From contig RPFO01000026.1 of NCBI GenBank assembly GCA_009746045.1, forward strand, positions 633,670 through 697,669: a stretch of DNA of 64,000 nt, given 5' to 3'. Positions 8,637-21,179 of the stretch are shown here, piece after piece. The position numbers were made by a program, and so were the translations under genes. The notes beneath the pieces are model-generated. The model was given only the letters and a program-made list of their open reading frames with translations. It ran no database searches and was not told the DNA's origin. The DNA comes from Mesostigma viride (Eukaryota > Streptophyta > Mesostigmatophyceae > Mesostigmatales > Mesostigmataceae). Positions within the stretch are counted from its first letter, which is position 1. Each line of letters begins with the position of its first letter.

Positions 8637-11600
8637 CTACTGCCCCTCCGTCACGCGCACATTGTAGGGCGAGAAGGCGGCCACATCGGCCGAGCGGAAC
8701 GGGTACGGTGGCAGCTGCTTGCCCGTGGCCGCATGGTACCGCTGCGCGAACAGCGTGAGGCTGTAGTTGTACAGCTGAGCGTCCAGGTGGTTGGCCTCCA
8801 TGATCATCTTGTGGTCGTCGATGGGGATGCTGCGCCGGTTGCCCGCATTGAACTTGCTGGCGCGCAGAACGATGTTCTGGCGCCGTGGGTGCGCGTGGGG
8901 ACGGGTTAGCCACAGCATGCAGGCAGCCAGGGGACAACTCAAGTTAAAACACAATGTAATGAAATGAAACCTCATGAGTGCGCCGCAAGTAATCAAGCGC
9001 CGATCCCTGATACCCAACAAGGGGGGAGGGAGGTCGCTCCCGCCTCTTGCACTGCCTGGGGGGCAGGGCAGGCCACAGTTGAAACATATGCCTGAGGCCA
9101 CGTGACTCGAAAGATGTGCCAGGGGACAAATTACATTACACCGCATGCCAGGGCACAAGGGTGACAACGCCACCCTCCGTAGCCCCCCGCCTCGCATGCA
9201 GGTCAGTAGCGCCTTGCCTCGGGCGCCAATACGGGATGCCACACCCAGCCAAGACGCCAGGGGGACGTGGCGAGCTACGGACTAGCTGAAGTGGGGAGCT
9301 AGGGGCACAGTTAGGATGCCGCCCATTTCAAAAGGACAGGGGAGCGCTGGGCGTGTTCCCAAGGTGCGGCGTGCACCCGAAAGGAGTGGTCATTTCTGCT
9401 TCATCCTCAGAATTCCTGGCCCAGACTTGATGCACACTGCATACAAGCATACTGCGAACACGTGGTCCCATAGTCACCATGCCCTACCCACATTGCGTAC
9501 CCGCCACGCCCTACCCACCACGCCTTACCCACCACGCCCCACCCACACATCTACTGTACTAATCCAGGCTGGAGCTCTGCTCCCCGAACATGGGTAGCTG
9601 CCCAAGTACACGCGCCACGCGACAGGGCGACGTAAGCCAGGGGCTGCTAGCGGGCGGAAGCACACGCTCCAATCCAGGGCCGCAACGGGAAGCACGGGTT
9701 GCGCGCGGGTAGGGTGGTTGCTAGGACAGCCCTTTGAGGCCGGGTGGAGCCCGCAGGACGCTCTACTATGACTCTACTACGACTCTACTACGACTAAAAA
9801 TAGCGCACACAGCCACGCACCGGCAGCCCGTAGACGGCCTGCAGGTACTCGAGCGACTCGTCGAGGTACTCGTAGATGACCACGCAGAACTTGCGCAGGT
9901 TCTGCTTGGCCAGGTGCAGCATCTCGGTCTCGTGCGCCAGCAGCCACTTGCGATCCTCGTCGCCCAACTGCGAGCACTCGTTTAGCACGCCCGCCATCTG
10001 CTTCGTCGCGTGGTTGGCGCCGCCAAAGTGGTTCTCCTTCACGCCCGCCGTGCCGTGCACAAAGTCCTGTGGTTGGCCATGTTATGGTAGAATGATAGGA
10101 GGGCGTGGGATGGTGGCTAGAAATCAGACACGTAATCTGTAGTAAAGTCACAGTCAGGTTTGTGATCAGGTATAGAAACGTGCGAGATCACCATGTGCAC
10201 AGTCCTGCACGAACATGTGCGCGGCGACGGGGCTTACAGATGATAGCATAAGCATCCAGCATGGTCGCTATCACTCCCTAGCTGTGCACAACGTCCTGCC
10301 CGTGCACGGGCGCGTGCCACCAGATAGGGTTGCAATGTACTTGTTCAAGGATAAGGTACATGGACATATACCATAGATAAGGATAATGTACTTGTTCAAG
10401 GATAAGGTACATAGACATGTGAGATTATAAACATACAGATCAAGTGAAGCGAAGGCGTGGGATCATAAATATAGCATCGGCATGCTACACGTCGCCTTCA
10501 CAGTTGTGCACACAGTCCTGCACATAGCGGTCCTGCCTGTGCCAATTTCATCTGTTTCAGTGAGTGAGTGAGTGAGTGAGTGAGTGAGTGTGTGTGTGTG
10601 TGTGTGTGTGTGGGTGAGTGGGTGGGTGGGCGGGCGGGCGAGCGGGCGGGCAGGCGGGCGGGCGGGCGGGCGGGCGGGCGGGCGGGCGGGCGGGCGGGCG
10701 GGCGGGCGGGCGGCGGGCGGGCGGGCGGGCGGGCGGGCGGGCGGGCGGGCGGGCGGGCGGGCGGGCGGGCGGGCGGGCGGGCGGGCGGGCGGGCGGCGGG
10801 CGGCGGCGGGCGGGCGGGCGGGCGGGCGGGCGGGCGGGCGGCGGGCGGGCGGGCGGGTGGATGGGTGGGTGAGTAAGTGAGTGAGTGAGTGAGTGAGTGA
10901 GTGAGTGAGTGAGTGAGTGAGTGAGTGAGTGAGTGAGTGAGTGAGTGAGTGAGTGAGTGAGTGAGTGAGTGAGTGAGTGAGTGAGTGAGTGAGTGAGTGA
11001 GTGAGTGAGTGAGTGAGTGAGTGAGTGAGTGAGTGAGTGAGTGAGTGAGTGAGTGAGTGAGTGAGTGAGTGAGTGAGTGAGTGAGTGAGTGAGTGAGTGA
11101 GTGATCGAGTGAGTGAGTGAGTGAGTGAGTGAGTGAGTGAGTGAGTGAGTGAGTGAGTGAGTGAGTGAGTGAGTGAGTGAGTGAGTGAGTGAGTGAGTGA
11201 GTGAGTGAGTGAGTGAGTGAGTGAGTGAGTGAGTGAGTGAGTGAGTGAGTGAGTGAGTGAGTGAGTGAGTGAGTGAGTGAGTGAGTGAGTGAGTGAGTGA
11301 GTGAGTGAGTGAGTGAGTGAGTGAGTGAGTGAGCGACTGTGTGCATGTGTGACTGTGTGTGTGTGTTATATGTACGTAATACAAATGAGTGGGGCGGGGC
11401 CGGGAGTGGGGTGGGGTTAGAGGGCGAAGCCATGAGTGGGGTGGGGCCAGAGAGTAGGAGAGCTCCCCACACGCTCAAAGCACGGACCGCCAAAGGTGTG
11501 GTAAAGCCGAGGTTGCTTGACCATTGACATGAGCATGCGCAAGGCACCACTACGGCCCACAAATACGCCATCCTTCCCGTGGTTGCAGCCCCCAACGCCC

Positions 11601-14600
11601 CCAACACGCAGATGACGATATCTGACCACACCGGTCGGAAAACCATGCTGCCAGCCACGACACGGCCCACCAGGTATCTGACACATGCGACCCCAGACTG
11701 GCTGGCACCCGGTCGGGCCGCCCTAGCCAGGGAACACCATGCGGGCGCGCTTGGGAGAAATTACACAACATGGAGTGCAGCCATGCACGGTTGATCATAG
11801 TGGTGGGTGCTGCAACGTTCTCATGCATGCCCCCCCCCCCCCCCCGTGTGCCCCCTGACACATGCAGCCACCGTCGTCCAAGTTGTGGGTGCAGTGATTC
11901 CAGTTCCTGCCTACCGCGAGGGTGCCGTGGATCATCTGCCGAACATCCGAGGCCAGAATACGCGGCGGGTCGAGGCGCGACGCCAGAATAAGCAGCGGGT
12001 CGAGGCGCGCCGCGGGTAGAGCGATGGGCCCCACGTGTGGTGGATACGGATGGGAGAGGCCGAGCAAAGAATAAACACAAAGGCAGGGCCACCACCACAA
12101 AATGTGCAGAACGGGCCATGCATGGTCAGCATCCATGAACAATTATGCGCCGTACATCAAACGGTATAGTTCCATGCATGGTCCGATTCCGCAGCCCGAA
12201 ATCTCGTCAGCTGGCGTGCCAGCAGACATGCAGAAAACTGCTACAATACCCCAATATACAAGTACAAATCAGACCAATAGGCACAAACTACCATGTCCTG
12301 CATAGACGTGCCAGCGTGCTACAGCAATGCTGGTTAGGCGGACGACACAGGCACGCAGCAGTACCTCTCGTTGGGTCATTGCCCCTGGCCGAACACTTGC
12401 ATTGCTTGCTCACAATTTGGCTCACGCTCACGGGTGCATGCTCCACTTGGCTAAACTGCCCGTGTGAAGCTTAGCCCAGATGCCCGTGTGAAGCTTAGCC
12501 CAGATGCCCGTGTGAAGCTTAGCCCAGATGCCCGTGTGAAGCTTAGCCCAGATGCCCGTGTGAAGCTTAGCCCAGATGCGCATGTGAAGCTTAGCCCAGA
12601 TGCGCATGTGAAGCCGCGTGCCCCTCCCTTTGTACCGCTTGGCCCTTGCTCTCGTGTGCCCCGTGTCGGCGCTAGGAAAGCACGGTCTGTAGAAACGCGC
12701 ACACACTCACTTTTGTGTGAGCAGTGTAGGCCCATCCTCATCTTTGCGTGTCGTGTACGCGCGTGCTCACCTTGGCATAGGATACGCGTTGGATCACCGT
12801 GCCAATACATACATCACTTACCCCGATTACTCCCGCCCTCACCTTGGCATATCGGTAGGCGGAGTTGACGCGGTCGGCTGGCTGGCGCATGATGGTCATC
12901 AGGCCCAGCTTCTTCTTGGTGTTGGCCGCCAGGATCTGCCGGCGCACGTCAAACGCCACCCACCCGCCCCACGGTCGTCCCCACCCACCCGCCCCACGAC
13001 CGTGCCGAGTGTATGGTAGGACCAAAGTCATGAGCATCGCTAACCAGGCCATCCCCGCATGCAGAAGCATACATCCGCTTAGCTGGGCACCTGAACACAT
13101 GGGTTAGGCACAAGACGCCAAGGCGGGGAGTGCACGATACCTCTCGAGATCGCGTGCACGGAACTCGCCATCCCTTTCAGATGATCCCTGACCATGCCCA
13201 AGTTGTCCTCACAACGCCAGAGGTTCCGTTCGCCTTCACTGGTCAATGGCTCTTCGCCACGGCATGCCATCTTACGGCATGTCCAGCAATGACGCGCGCC
13301 CGCAGCGCATGCACGCGCATGTGGGTTGCATGCCAGTTGCCACACGCGGATTCCCAACCGGACGTCCCATCCTGGCCCATCCGCATGCCGCACAGGTTCC
13401 TGCCGCGTGGCCTACCCTGCGCAACTATGCCGCTGCGCAGGGATGCCGGCGTGGGTCACCTGTGCGAAGATGCGGCCCCAATCACCATCACCTGCATTGC
13501 TCACGATGCATCCCCCACACTCACCTGCGTGACGATGCTGAAGTCAAAGTGCAGGCGCAGGAAGCGGCAGTGCTTGGGGAAGACCTCGTTGATCATGCAC
13601 ACAGTGCGCGAGACGGCCTCCTGGGAGCGGCACATGGGGTCCAGGTCCAGCTCGTTCTTCGTGTGGGCTGGTGCATGGGGAACAGGAATGGATTTAAGTA
13701 GTACATACATGTAGTGGGAAGCAGGGTTTGTTAGCAAATTTGTTTGTTAGCGAATTCGTTTGTTAGCAAATTTGCTTGTTAGCGATGGAAGTGGTCCAGG
13801 CCCAGTTTTTCTCCACGTGCGCTGGCCGGCATAATCGACAGTACAGAGGTAGCAAACCATCCCTACCAATGAGACAACCAGCTTGGACTGCAATACTTCT
13901 AATCATCATTATGAATGGGTAGTAATAAACCACAAGTGGGCACGCTCCGGAATACGCGGCACGCAGGCTCACAGGGTTGTGACCGAGTTTGTTGGGAAAA
14001 GACAGGGTAAGTGTTGAGAGTAAGTGTGCAATCAACAGGGTGGGGAGCCTGTAGAGGGGGGAAGCCTGTACGGGGGGAAGCCTGTAGGGGGTGGAAGCCT
14101 GTAGGGGGGGAAGCCTGCAGGGGGGAAAGCCTGTAGGGGGGGAAGCCTGTAGGGGGGAAGCCTGTAGGGGGGGAAGCCTGTAGGGGGGGCAAGCCTGTAG
14201 GGGGGGGAAGCCTGTAGGGGAGGAAGCCAGTAGGGGGGAGAAGCCTGCAGGGGGGGAAGCCTGTAGGAGGGAAAGCCTGTAGGGGGGGAAGCCTGTAGGG
14301 GGTGGAAGCCTGTAGGGGGGGAAGCCTGTAGGGGGGGAAAGCCTGTAGAGTGGGGAAGGCTGTAGGGGTGGGAGCCTCACCGGTGGCCCGGTTGATGCAC
14401 GCCCGGACGTCCCCTTTGTCGCTGCCCCGGTTGGCATGAAAGGTGTCTCGCAGCGCGTAGTAAAGCGCCGTGCCGCCGCTCTGCATCCAGCCAAATACAG
14501 GAACATGTGGCGCCGCACCGGCGTTGCGAACAACGGAGCAATTGGGCCTAGCGCAGCTCTTTGAACCACTTCACACTTTGTAACTATCTGCCGACATTTC

Positions 14601-15947
14601 CCCGCCGATCCAGTTACAACCCTCATTACGTTTCATACTTACGCGTAACTTCACAGAAACTGAAGGTAAAAGACAATGAACCTGGAAAGCATTACTTGGC
14701 GTTTTTTGCCACGTAATTCATAATGAAAATCCAAGCCATGGGTAACGGCAGTGTCTGCAATAGTACACATCCTGGTGCTCGTATAGTGCAGACCAGCAGG
14801 AAGTCGGCGAGTGTGGGTTCAAATGAACGACCATGATAGCCAGGGAGTGGGCAGAGAGTCCTTTGCCCAGATACTCACTACCAGCATACGGCACGTGGGC
14901 CAGACGCCCAGTTGTCTAGTCATTCGCTCCGATAGAAGAACCATTACATTCCTCTAGGACGCCGTTACGAACGAACCGCCCACCCCAGGAAAGGCCAAGT
15001 GTTCAACCGCGGTGTACGATCCTGCTATCATTAGAAGCACCCATAGATCTGCTTTGGAGGCACCAACAGGGCGCCAACGTGGCCCCTTCGCCAAGCCAAT
15101 GCCACAGCGCGATGTACTGGTCTTAGCCACGACTAGCGACTGCACGTTGTTGGTGGTCATGCAAGACACAACGGCGCATGTCATGAGCAGTACCTGTAGG
15201 TGCACCGAGAGTTTTGAGAGACACTACCGGCTTCCACGTGTTTGGCGGCAAAAAATTCTCATGTAATGGTCAGCTGTGCTGTCATATGAATGTTATCCCA
15301 TAAATATTTATTGAGAGGGATATAAATGTTATCCCATAAATATTTATTGAGAGGGATATGAATGTTATCCCATAAATATTTATTGAGAGGGATACCCCAC
15401 GAAGGTGAGATGGGCAAGCAACATAAGGAAAGCCCACAAGAGGAAGAACCCTACAGAGGAAATACTGGCAAGGATTGAGCCAACACAACAATACGACAAC
15501 GGCATACAGTTGGCGTATGTACTCAGTGGTAAGGCACGTCCACAGCACCCTAGCGCATTCATGTGCACATGGCACATTGCATGAAATAGAACAGTGAGCC
15601 CATTCTGCCCACCCCGCCTTATCATTGTGTAGCAACGTCGGCATACCACGTGTTGTTCCAGGTGGGGAGGCTAAACACATCTTATGACATGTCTTTCTGT
15701 TACTACTGTCCACCGCACGTCACGCCACGTTGCATACCTTCGGAATGTGCAGGAAAAGAAGTTGGTCCCAGTCGTTCGTACAACAGCCATGTTTCTTGGC
15801 TGGGCACTTGGGAAAGCTGTCTTCTGACAACTTCGTTTCAATGTTTGACAAGGATCGGCCCCAGGGCGTGCAGTCGGCCAGGGCGGCATGCGTCACCTCG
15901 GCATGGAGGGGTGTCCAGAAGAGCAGCGCGAGGAAGACTTGCCACAT
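8637..15947 (-). CDS. Sulfotransferase, six exons
   Basis: I assembled a host gene of 343 codons plus stop. CDS exons are 15947-15738, 14480-14381, 13667-13525, 12935-12843, 10066-9821 and 8876-8637, all bounded by GT...AG with matching phases. Residues 1-16 (MWQVFLALLFWTPLHA) are a likely signal peptide. HIPK ending exon 1 joins SGGTAL of exon 2 to make the 5'-phosphosulfate-binding loop (67-76). Exon 4 supplies the 3'-phosphate-binding motif RQPADRVNSAYRY (168-180). VVIYEYLDES (244-253) matches the E-containing C-terminal strand of Sulfotransfer_2-like enzymes. It should transfer sulfate from PAPS to a glycan or protein in the secretory pathway; the substrate is unknown. Introns of 0.6-2.8 kb hold satellites. 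The start is the first in-frame ATG giving a signal peptide. Confidence 0.82.
10557..11336. repeat. (GTGA)n and (GGGC)n microsatellite block in sulfotransferase intron 4
   Basis: A short GTGA run and GT run, then about 230 bases of GGGC-type repeats, then about 460 bases of nearly pure GTGA. It lies within the intron between exons 4 and 5. The long THSL-type and AGGR-type reading frames across it are repeat translations, not proteins. Confidence 0.95.
12457..12614. repeat. 24-bp tandem repeat in intron 4
   Basis: About six copies of a 24-base unit containing GCCCGTGTGAAGCTTAGCCC, slightly diverged at the right end. There are no unique spacers, so it is a simple minisatellite. Confidence 0.9.
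14046..14362. repeat. About 17-bp G-rich minisatellite in intron 2
   Basis: About 19 copies of a unit of the form GGGGGGAAGCCTGTA with variable G-run length. It fills most of the intron between exons 2 and 3. G-runs could form quadruplexes, but this is inference. Confidence 0.9.
15286..15393. repeat. 36-bp tandem triplication in intron 1, beside a LINE-tail fragment
   Basis: Three near-identical copies of a unit containing ATGTTATCCCATAAATATTT. The following bases (about 15395-15475) resemble, in reverse, the 3' tail of the RLE-type LINE seen at 61340-61410 (GAGATGGGC.AGCAACATAAGGAAA), so this intron received a LINE fragment. Confidence 0.75.
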
Positions 15948-17090
15948 TGGCAAAAAATGCGATGCTTTCTTTAACGCAACCCTTAAAATCCTAAACGGCA
16001 GCTAGCAATCCAGCCGTTGACATAGCTGCAGGCAGGTTTGCATCCGCCGATATTGTCAATTGAACCGGCGTAATAATCGGGATTGCTGCAAAGCAGAGTA
16101 TTGCTATCTTGGAATGTGCCCTGGCGAAGTCCGGTTATCATTTCCCCCCAAAATAATCCGCCACAATCCAACCCGAAATATATCACACTGTCTGCAGATG
16201 TCAACGCAACCTATTCACGGATAAATGCGCAGCCAACGCGGACCAGCTGCAGGGCATACATGCAAAATTCCGACAATTCAGCCCAGAATAAGTGCTACAG
16301 TAACACGCCCCTAGTTTCCAATGCTGCTTCCTGCTGGCTGCTGCCCGTAAGCGACCCGCCTTGGCGTCGCCGCCGGGTATGGCGGCCAGAAATTGCGGAG
16401 AGGGCCACGTGAGACACACCAAGACAGGAAGTGTCGAGAATCGAGACGCGACCTGCGAGTTGCGCCGTGCGTCTGCATCTACCGTCTGCCAATATTACTC
16501 CGACCCGTTTTCAGTTAGGAGTCTAGGGAAATAAATTATTGGCGACGGAAGCGAGCCAACTGGTTCAATATGGTGCACGTACGAGTGTCCGTCACCAGTC
16601 ACGCACAGTCATGATGATCAGTTCAGTCAGGTGACATATTCCCAAGCCGGTCGTGGTCAGACAGCTGTTGTTGTGGTTGTTGTTGCCCACGCCGCACATG
16701 GGCAGCAGAGATTATTTTGGATTTACAACGCGCGAGTCAGTTGGTTACATACTCAGGAGTCAGGGGAATTAAGGCCCTTTCCACATTCGTCAGTTCCGGG
16801 GAGTTAGGGTCCTAATTCAGTCGGTTCCGGAACTAGAGGTTTCCACATTGGGCCGTCCAATTAGAAATGTAATTCTAATTAACCGCTAATTCGACCGGAA
16901 CTGGGGTGGAACTCCTGGAACTCGAAAAAAGCAGTTCCGGCCAGTTCCAGTCAGAATTAATTTTTTTTTTTTTGTCGATGCACGAAAAGGGCGGGGAACA
17001 CGACGTGAAAAGGGCGGGGAACACGTGCACGCCGGGAAGACAGTGCGGCCACCATCGCTGCCGCGCGTTAGTGGATGAAAGTGCGTAGCC

Positions 17091-17570
17091 ATGATCGCGA
17101 GACTAATAGTTATATTTCTCATCGTGCTGGTGCGCTACCTGCAGCTACGCAGGAAGCAGGCCGCGATACGCATTATTCAGGAAAATGCGGCTCGCGAGGC
17201 GGAATACATGGCAACCGCCACACAAGTGATGATGGGGATGGCAATGGACGACAAGCCAGACGACCGACGAGGCGGGTGGCAGCCCGGTCGCCCGTGGGCA
17301 TATGATAGGGCCGCAGGACGTGGATTTTGGGAATCAGCAAAGCGAGGGGGTGTCATGACGGACGCGGACTTCCGTGCAACATTTCACATGACCCGTGATT
17401 CCTTTGATCGTGTAGTGTGTATGTTGATCGCGTTAGCTAAAATTAGTCAGCCATGGTTAAGTAAGCTAATGGAATTTGAAGGCACGGTAAAACCAGTACT
17501 GAAAAGCTATCAGCCCAGTTCTCTCGCGTGTAGATTGTTTGCTTTCTCGACATTTTGTTCGGACGCGTAG
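17091..17570 (+). pseudogene. Harbinger-type transposase N-terminal fragment
   Basis: This 159-codon ORF starts with a hydrophobic segment (IVIFLIVLVRYLQL). It then shows GFWE...GGVMTDADFRATFHMTRDSFDRVVCML, which is like the region before the DDE domain of Harbinger (DDE_Tnp_4) nucleases, where a dF...FrMtr..Fd pattern is typical. No DDE catalytic residues follow. Either the rest is on exons I cannot find or it was lost. The location inside a TAA-flanked element with Harbinger-like ends supports the call. Confidence 0.5.
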
Positions 17571-18559
17571 TGCATTATCACGGGAAGCATAGCGATTGGT
17601 AGCCAACGATGGCGACGTACGTGAAGCCTCTGCTCTATGACGGGAAGGCATCTGGCGTTGCTGCAACTGGAATCAGGCCAGTGCCATGTTCGGCACCGTG
17701 CACGCGGAAATAAGGCGCCGTCACGTTAGATAGCACTGCTGAGGACGAGCTGCGCCTGCCTGCCCATATTTACCGAGTTTGTCTCGCATCGCACTGCATT
17801 ATTGCTGGCCAGACTTTGCTGTCTCTATGCCCGACAGACTGGTTCACGAACCGTTTTAATTTGCTGCGTGCGTGGCTCCTGCCCTTCCATGGCAATGTTT
17901 GCAATTTCGCACGTTTTCGTTGTGATTGTTGGCACATACTACATAGCCATGCACATGACATACTGCATGAAGGTCGCAAAGTTAGGTATAGTTTCTGTTT
18001 GTAAATCCTGAGTTCTTGCTTTACACACGGTTCCTTGAAATGAAGGCCCTGGCCGAAGCTCGTTGCTTGCCAAAGCCTTCTTGTGTCGAAGAACAGCGGT
18101 TCTCAGTGGGCACATGAAAGAGACGTTGCCAGGCATTTAAGATTTCCAACCACACGCTTGTCCTGTAACCATGCAATTCATTCCATGTGCGTTATGAATC
18201 TGGCAGCTTGTGAGCCTGCAACCATTAATTGCAGTTTGGCACATGTTACAAAAAGTAGGCTCCTTGAATTTAGGCTGCTTTCTCGCTTATTTTTGTTGAT
18301 GCTATAGGCAACATTGGACTTAACACTAACTTGAGTCCCACCCGCATCCAACCCCCCCAATCATCCATCCACTCCGTCCCTACCCACCCAATTATACCAC
18401 CGTCTTCCCGCCCACTCTTGAACTAATCAGCCCAACGCCCCAGCCCAAGACACAGGCAAATGCCCATGTAGCCACCCATGTGCGCGTGCCTAGAGACACT
18501 CAACTAGCTAGGCTGCATGTATGTGCCATGGGGGCATAATAGGTGCATGGGCGCAGGTG

Positions 18560-18957
18560 CACATGCAGGCCCGCAGGCATGCACACAAGCAGGCAGGCAG
18601 GCAGGTTGACAGATGGGTGGGCAGATAGGCGGGTGGCAGACTTGCAGGCGGGCAGGCAGGAGGATGGGCAGAACATTGGGTGGACAGGCGAGTAAGAAGG
18701 TCGTTGGGTCCAAGCAACCCGTTTATTGGTGATGGATTGATGTGTGTGGCGCATGTGTGCAAGTCGGCCTGTGTTTGTGTGCATTTGTATGCATGTGCAC
18801 GTGTGCTCGTGGGTGTGTGCACATGTTTGTGTGCATGTGTTAGCGTGCATGTGCGCACGTGGGTGTGTGCATGTGTGTGATATTGTGTGCATACATGTGT
18901 ATGTCACAGTGTGCATGTGTGTGCGTGTGTGCGTGTGTGCGTGTGTGCGTGTGTGCG

Positions 18958-19002
<45 letters not shown>

Positions 19003-19400
19003 GTGCGAGTGTGCGAGTGTGCGAGTGTGCGTGTGTGCGTGTGTGCGTGTGTGCGTGTGTGCGTGTGTGCGTGTGTGCGTGTGTGCGTGTGTGCATGTGT
19101 GCATGTGTGTATGCGTGCGTGTGTGCATGTGTGTATGTGTGCATGTGTGTATGCGTGCGTGTGTGCATGTGTGCATGTGTGCGTGTGTGCATGTGTGTAT
19201 GTGTGCATGTGTGCGTGTGTGCATGTGTGCGTGTGTGCAAGTGTGTATGTGTGCATGTGTGTATGTGTGCGTGTGTGCGTGTGTGCATGTGTGCATGTGT
19301 GCGTGTGTGCATGTGTGTATGTGTGCATGTGTGTATGCGTGCGTGTGTGCATGTGTGTGTGAACATTTATGTGCATGTGTATGTATGTGGGCGTGTGTGT
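18560..19400. repeat. GGCA-rich and (TG)n/TGTGCATG microsatellite
   Basis: About 650 bases of TG-rich repeats with GTGTGCGTGTGCATG variants (18740-19400), preceded by a shorter GGCA/GGCG stretch. It lies inside the Harbinger-like element. Open frames across it (CVCACVRVC or HTHTCTHTH types) are repeat translations. Confidence 0.95.
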
Positions 19401-20556
19401 GTGCTGGGGGGTAGGATGGATAGGGAAAAGAAAGAGTGAAAAATGCAAGGTGTGGGGGAGTTAAATGTTTCACCTCGCGGCAAAAGTCGTTGTGCCTGCC
19501 GCGTGTATTGACAAGCAGCTGTGGGCACGGTTGCAGCAAGTGAGTACACGCCAAGGGCCTACACGGTTCATGCAATAGCACACAGCCAGTGGGACGAAAC
19601 ATCTGCACATATTACTTGGGTTCATCTATTTTGCACATTACCTGCTTGGGTTCATCAACTGAATTCTGCACCTTACACTTGCATGGCTCATGGTTTCAAT
19701 CGCTGCTCAATTGACGGAAAATGAACAGGCAATCAACATTCAGATATGTTAATCCTGAAAAGTGACCTTCCACGTACACCAGGAGAATGAAGGTCGATGC
19801 TGCTGTGACGCATGAGCCTAATCCACGTGCTCTCGGAGGTCTCCACCTCGGCAGGAGCACCTGCAGGCGTCGTGGCTCGCTTACCTCAAGCAATATGCGC
19901 GTGCTGAAAGCTACCGGGGTCTAGGCAGAGTTACATTATCTGCCCGGAAAAAGCACCTCTTAAACCTTTCTCGGCAACGAAGCTCTGAGCAGCGCTATAT
20001 TGTCGTGGCCGGACTTCATTGTCGCCATTAAAATGTCAAAAGCTGTTCGATTCATCCAAGGAAAATGCGTGCATGGTAGACAGATCATGAGATGCCCGGG
20101 CGTATAGACATGACAAGCAACTGCTTAGATGGCGCTCATCGCGTCCCCTCCTCGCTTCCCTCGACTCAGTTCGTTAAGGCGCCTAATGCAATGTATGGCA
20201 TAGGCCGCTGTGATCTGGCCGCGCACCTCGGCCTCAAGAACATCTTCTTGCGTCTTAAACATCAGCGCCGGAGGCGGCGGCTCAGCCATTGCAAGGCTTA
20301 AAATCACAGCGATGCCAGATGGTTATGGCGTGTAATGCTGGGCGACGGGGTGCAGTTTTCACTTTAAGTAGGGTCAAGCACGTGCCATGATGCACACAAA
20401 AAGGCGGGAACTTGTTCGCCGCCGTTGGATCGGAACTGAATGTGGAAACCCCGTCCCGACTAATTCACCGCTAATTCATTCTAATTCGCCGCGCCGAATT
20501 AGACCTCGAGCCTGGAACTGCGGTCCGGACCAATCCGAGTCCTCCTAATTCGCACT

Positions 20557-21004
20557 AGACCCCTTCTGAAAACTCCTACCCCGACTTATCTACCCCGACT
20601 AATTTAGTCGGGGTTGTAGTGAGGGTAGACCGCCAAAACATGCACGTTTCGCCCCTTCTGAAAACGAGTCGGACGGGTCGGACGGCAGCAGTTGGCACGT
20701 GCACGCTGAGACCGCGTAAGTGGCCTCTGACCTCCTCTGACAGCCTCTGACAGCCTCTGACGCCACTTACGTGGATAGCTACGATTGGAAAATTTGCGAG
20801 AGCCGCGTACAGATGCCAGCACGGCCCGAGGCACACCCCGACTACATTAGTCGTACCACGACTAAACGACCCCGACTATTTTCCGGTTTTCGCGAAAATA
20901 GTGGGGGTAGATTACTCGGGGTACGACTAAATTCGCCGAAACGCGCCGCGCCAAAAATTTAGTCGGGGTAAATAGTCGGGGTTGGCAGTCTTCAGAAGGG
21001 GTCT
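20557..21004. mobile_element. Nested 448-bp MITE, ACT duplication
   Basis: Ends are AGACCCCTTCTGAA and its inverse TTCAGAAGGGGTCT, flanked by ACT on both sides (20554-20556, 21005-21007). The interior repeats ACCCCGACTAA and its inverse many times, including a 23-base palindrome near 20590. It has no coding capacity. Removing it joins the subterminal region of the enclosing Harbinger-like element cleanly. Confidence 0.65.
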
Positions 21005-21179
21005 ACTAATTCGTCACCATATGTGGAAAGGCTCTAAGTTGCGAGGGCACTGTTGTCTTAGAGTCGGAGGAAACAACCTTGAAAAAACTCAAAATAAATC
21101 CTATATATTAATTTAGCAATGTAAGGTAATCCCGCACTATCCAGGGCATCGCAACTTCCCCGCCAATCCATAACAACCG

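Larger units (their letters stand above)
16773..21034. mobile_element. Harbinger-like DNA transposon, TAA duplication
   Basis: The ends are GGCCCTTTCCACAT at 16773 and its near inverse ATGTGGAAAGGCTC ending at 21034. TAA flanks both sides (16770-16772 and 21035-21037). A 3-bp TNA-type duplication with G-rich TIRs is typical of PIF/Harbinger. A second inner pair of GGTTTCCACATT-like inverted sites lies near 16838 and 20440. The 4.26-kb body contains one transposase-like fragment, a long TG-rich microsatellite and a nested MITE. It seems non-autonomous now. Confidence 0.65.

Noticed and set aside
10498..11670. Long minus-strand ORFs of THSL repeats (up to 390 codons) and plus-strand AGGR-type ORFs
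   Set aside because: They are translations of (GTGA)n and (GGGC)n microsatellites lying in a sulfotransferase intron; all frames are open because of the repeat period.
12457..12614. 24-bp repeats considered as a CRISPR or regulatory array
   Set aside because: The units abut without spacers and lie in an intron; a plain minisatellite.
18500..19608. Cys/Val- and His/Thr-rich ORFs on both strands
   Set aside because: They arise from the TG-rich microsatellite and have no non-repeat domain.
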